From QHWK01 sp035315685 (GTDB taxonomy: Bacteria; Acidobacteriota; Vicinamibacteria; Vicinamibacterales; CAVVIG01): a DNA stretch of 5,453 bases. The stretch lies in contig DATFXR010000400.1 in the NCBI GenBank assembly GCA_035315685.1, positions 1 through 5,453 of the forward strand, in the 5' to 3' direction. Positions 4,272 to 5,453 of this stretch are shown in pieces. The notes beneath the pieces are model-generated. The model worked only from the letters and a program-made list of their open reading frames with translations, did not search any database and was not told where the DNA came from. The position numbers and the translations under genes are program-made. Each line of letters starts with the position of its first letter. Position 1 is the first letter of the stretch.

Positions 4272-4288
4272 GCCTGCCCGACCTATCT
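4254..4288. terminator. Hairpin between convergent genes, probable bidirectional terminator
   Basis: AGGTAGGTCGGG (4254-4265) pairs with CCCGACCTATCT (4277-4288) in a 12-bp stem with one G-T wobble and an 11-base loop. It follows the PIN toxin on the plus strand, and its right arm contains the TAG stop (4285-4283) of the CocE-type hydrolase on the minus strand. No T tract follows on either side, so it is not a textbook intrinsic terminator. The position between converging transcripts supports a role in ending or stabilising both. Confidence 0.55.
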
Positions 4289-5453
4289 GGCTGCCTGGGA
4301 CGTTGCCGCGGCGCGGCGCACCACCGTCACCGTCAGCGCCGACGGGTACTGCTTCGAGTGATGCACGGCGTTGTGTGCGACAACGCCCTTCGACTCATCG
4401 TAATTGTTGCCACCAGTGTTCAGATTTCGATCGAATCGCGGGAAGTTGCTGCTCGTAACTTCGACTCGCAGCCGATGGCCGGCAGCGAAGTGGTTACTCG
4501 TGTTCAGCGGCTGCAGCGTGACCTTGTACACTTTTGCTGATTCCATCCAGGCCAGCGGCTTGTCGTAACCGTCGCGATAGCGCATCCGCTGGATCGACTC
4601 ATCGAGGTTGTAAGCGCGCCCGTCCGGATACACGTCGAGCACCTTGACGGTGAAGTCGGTGTCCTTCGCGTCCGACGACACGTAAAGCGTCGGCGTGATC
4701 GGACCGCTCACCTCCGTCCCTTCCTTGAACGCGTCGGTCGTGTAGACGAGGATGTCGTCGCGCGCTTCTGTGCGGCGCTGATCGAAGGCGCCGGCCTGCA
4801 CCGCTGTGCCGGTACAGCAGACGTTTCCACCGTACGACAGCACCGGATTCATCGGGTCGTAGGTGAACGAGTCAGGCTTGTCGGCGTCTGGCGCCGCGGC
4901 GGCGAGCACGCCGTCGCCATTCAGCGTGTTGGCGCGGCCTCCGCTGCCGAGATAGAACGTCATTGGCTGAGCGCCGGCCGGCGGCCAGCTATCCGCGCTC
5001 TGCCACTTGTTGAGGCCCATCGTGTAGTAGGTGACCTTCGCCATCGAATCGAGCCGCGTATTCTTCTCGCCCTTGAGTACGCGATCGAAGAACCCGTACA
5101 CGATCTCGTTGTAGTCGAGCCGCGCGTCGCCCATGCTGCGCTCGCCGACGATGGTGTCGGCCGTTGCGCGCGTGTACGAACAATGCGTCACCGGCGCGAT
5201 GACAGCCCACTGCTGGTCCGCGACTGCTGGTGACGCCGTCTTGCGCACGTGGTTGTAGAGCGCGAGGTTCGGCCCCACCGACACGTCGTACCACGACATG
5301 AACCACAGGCCAGGCACGTTCAGCTTCTGATCGTCGTGATAGAGCCCGCCGCGGTACCACGCCGCGTCGTTGGGCGCGCGCTGGATCATCCGGCCACCAG
5401 TCTCGACCGCCATCTTGGTCTCGAAGATCCCGCGCGGCCCATCGACGTTCTTG
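4283..5453 (-). CDS. CocE/NonD-family alpha/beta hydrolase (peptidase S15-like), 5' part beyond the window
   Basis: The frame is open from the right edge to the TAG at 4285-4283, giving 389 C-terminal residues; family members usually have 550-650, so the N-terminal third is missing. The family includes cocaine esterase, glutaryl-7-ACA acylase and X-Pro dipeptidyl-peptidase-like enzymes, which cleave ester or amide bonds. Visible here are the late part of the alpha/beta-hydrolase domain and the C-terminal jelly-roll domain. The likely catalytic Asp is in VPGLWFMSWYDVS (codon 5287-5285) and the catalytic His in VIAPVTHCSY (codon 5185-5183). The nucleophilic Ser would lie outside the window. The second domain starts around 4960 (PMTFYLGSGG) and includes GGNVCCTGTAVQAGAFDQR and HRLRVEVTSSNFPRFDRNLN, both typical of the family. 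The in-frame ATG at 5413 is internal, because homology-like sequence continues upstream. It converges on the PIN toxin gene. Confidence 0.9.
   Translation of the reverse strand, partial: KNVDGPRGIFETKMAVETGGRMIQRAPNDAAWYRGGLYHDDQKLNVPGLWFMSWYDVSVGPNLALYNHVRKTASPAVADQQWAVIAPVTHCSYTRATADTIVGERSMGDARLDYNEIVYGFFDRVLKGEKNTRLDSMAKVTYYTMGLNKWQSADSWPPAGAQPMTFYLGSGGRANTLNGDGVLAAAAPDADKPDSFTYDPMNPVLSYGGNVCCTGTAVQAGAFDQRRTEARDDILVYTTDAFKEGTEVSGPITPTLYVSSDAKDTDFTVKVLDVYPDGRAYNLDESIQRMRYRDGYDKPLAWMESAKVYKVTLQPLNTSNHFAAGHRLRVEVTSSNFPRFDRNLNTGGNNYDESKGVVAHNAVHHSKQYPSALTVTVVRRAAATSQAAR

Noticed and set aside
4247..4540. 97-codon plus-strand frame after the toxin gene
   Set aside because: It is antisense to the conserved C-terminal domain of the CocE-type hydrolase and begins inside the tandem repeat; no ribosome site.

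Overview
This is a GC-rich bacterial window with tightly packed genes on both strands. Its gene content includes secreted S9 and CocE/S15-type serine hydrolases, a YtrA-type GntR regulator, a stomatin-like protein and an AbrB/PIN toxin-antitoxin pair. This recalls soil Acidobacteriota, perhaps Vicinamibacteria. That placement is inferred from general familiarity with such genomes; no phylogenetic marker is present.

Layout. (1) Positions 1-762, minus strand: the first 77 codons of a secreted S9-family peptidase, running off the left edge, lie downstream of a medium-chain quinone oxidoreductase that has lost its central part and is a pseudogene. Between them is a 48-bp spacer with six G-runs on the coding strand, the last of which also serves as the peptidase ribosome binding site. 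(2) Positions 769-1277, plus strand: a self-contained unit with a near-consensus promoter, a small secreted Cys/His-containing protein and a strong intrinsic terminator. (3) Positions 1283-3472, plus strand: a compact membrane operon. It has a palindromic operator inside its promoter, a YtrA-type GntR repressor that is probably translated from a leaderless message, a slipin/stomatin (SPFH) protein, a 29-residue single-span microprotein, a 65-residue two-span protein and an isoprenylcysteine-methyltransferase-like integral membrane protein. The last four genes are 4 bp apart, 12 bp apart and overlapping by 4 bp, in that order. (4) Positions 3482-4206, plus strand: an AbrB-type antitoxin and a PIN ribonuclease toxin overlapping by 4 bp. 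A perfect 11-bp inverted repeat brackets the antitoxin start codon. (5) Positions 4245-4288: a short tandem repeat and a hairpin between convergent genes. (6) Positions 4283-5453, minus strand: the C-terminal 389 residues of a CocE/NonD-family hydrolase, with its N-terminal part beyond the right edge.

The part most likely to be undescribed is the GntR-slipin-microprotein-2TM-methyltransferase operon. A small-molecule-sensing repressor appears to control a set of membrane proteins, which suggests an inducible envelope-stress or membrane-remodelling response. No ligand or function can be read from the sequence. No RNA genes, CRISPR arrays or insertion sequences were seen.
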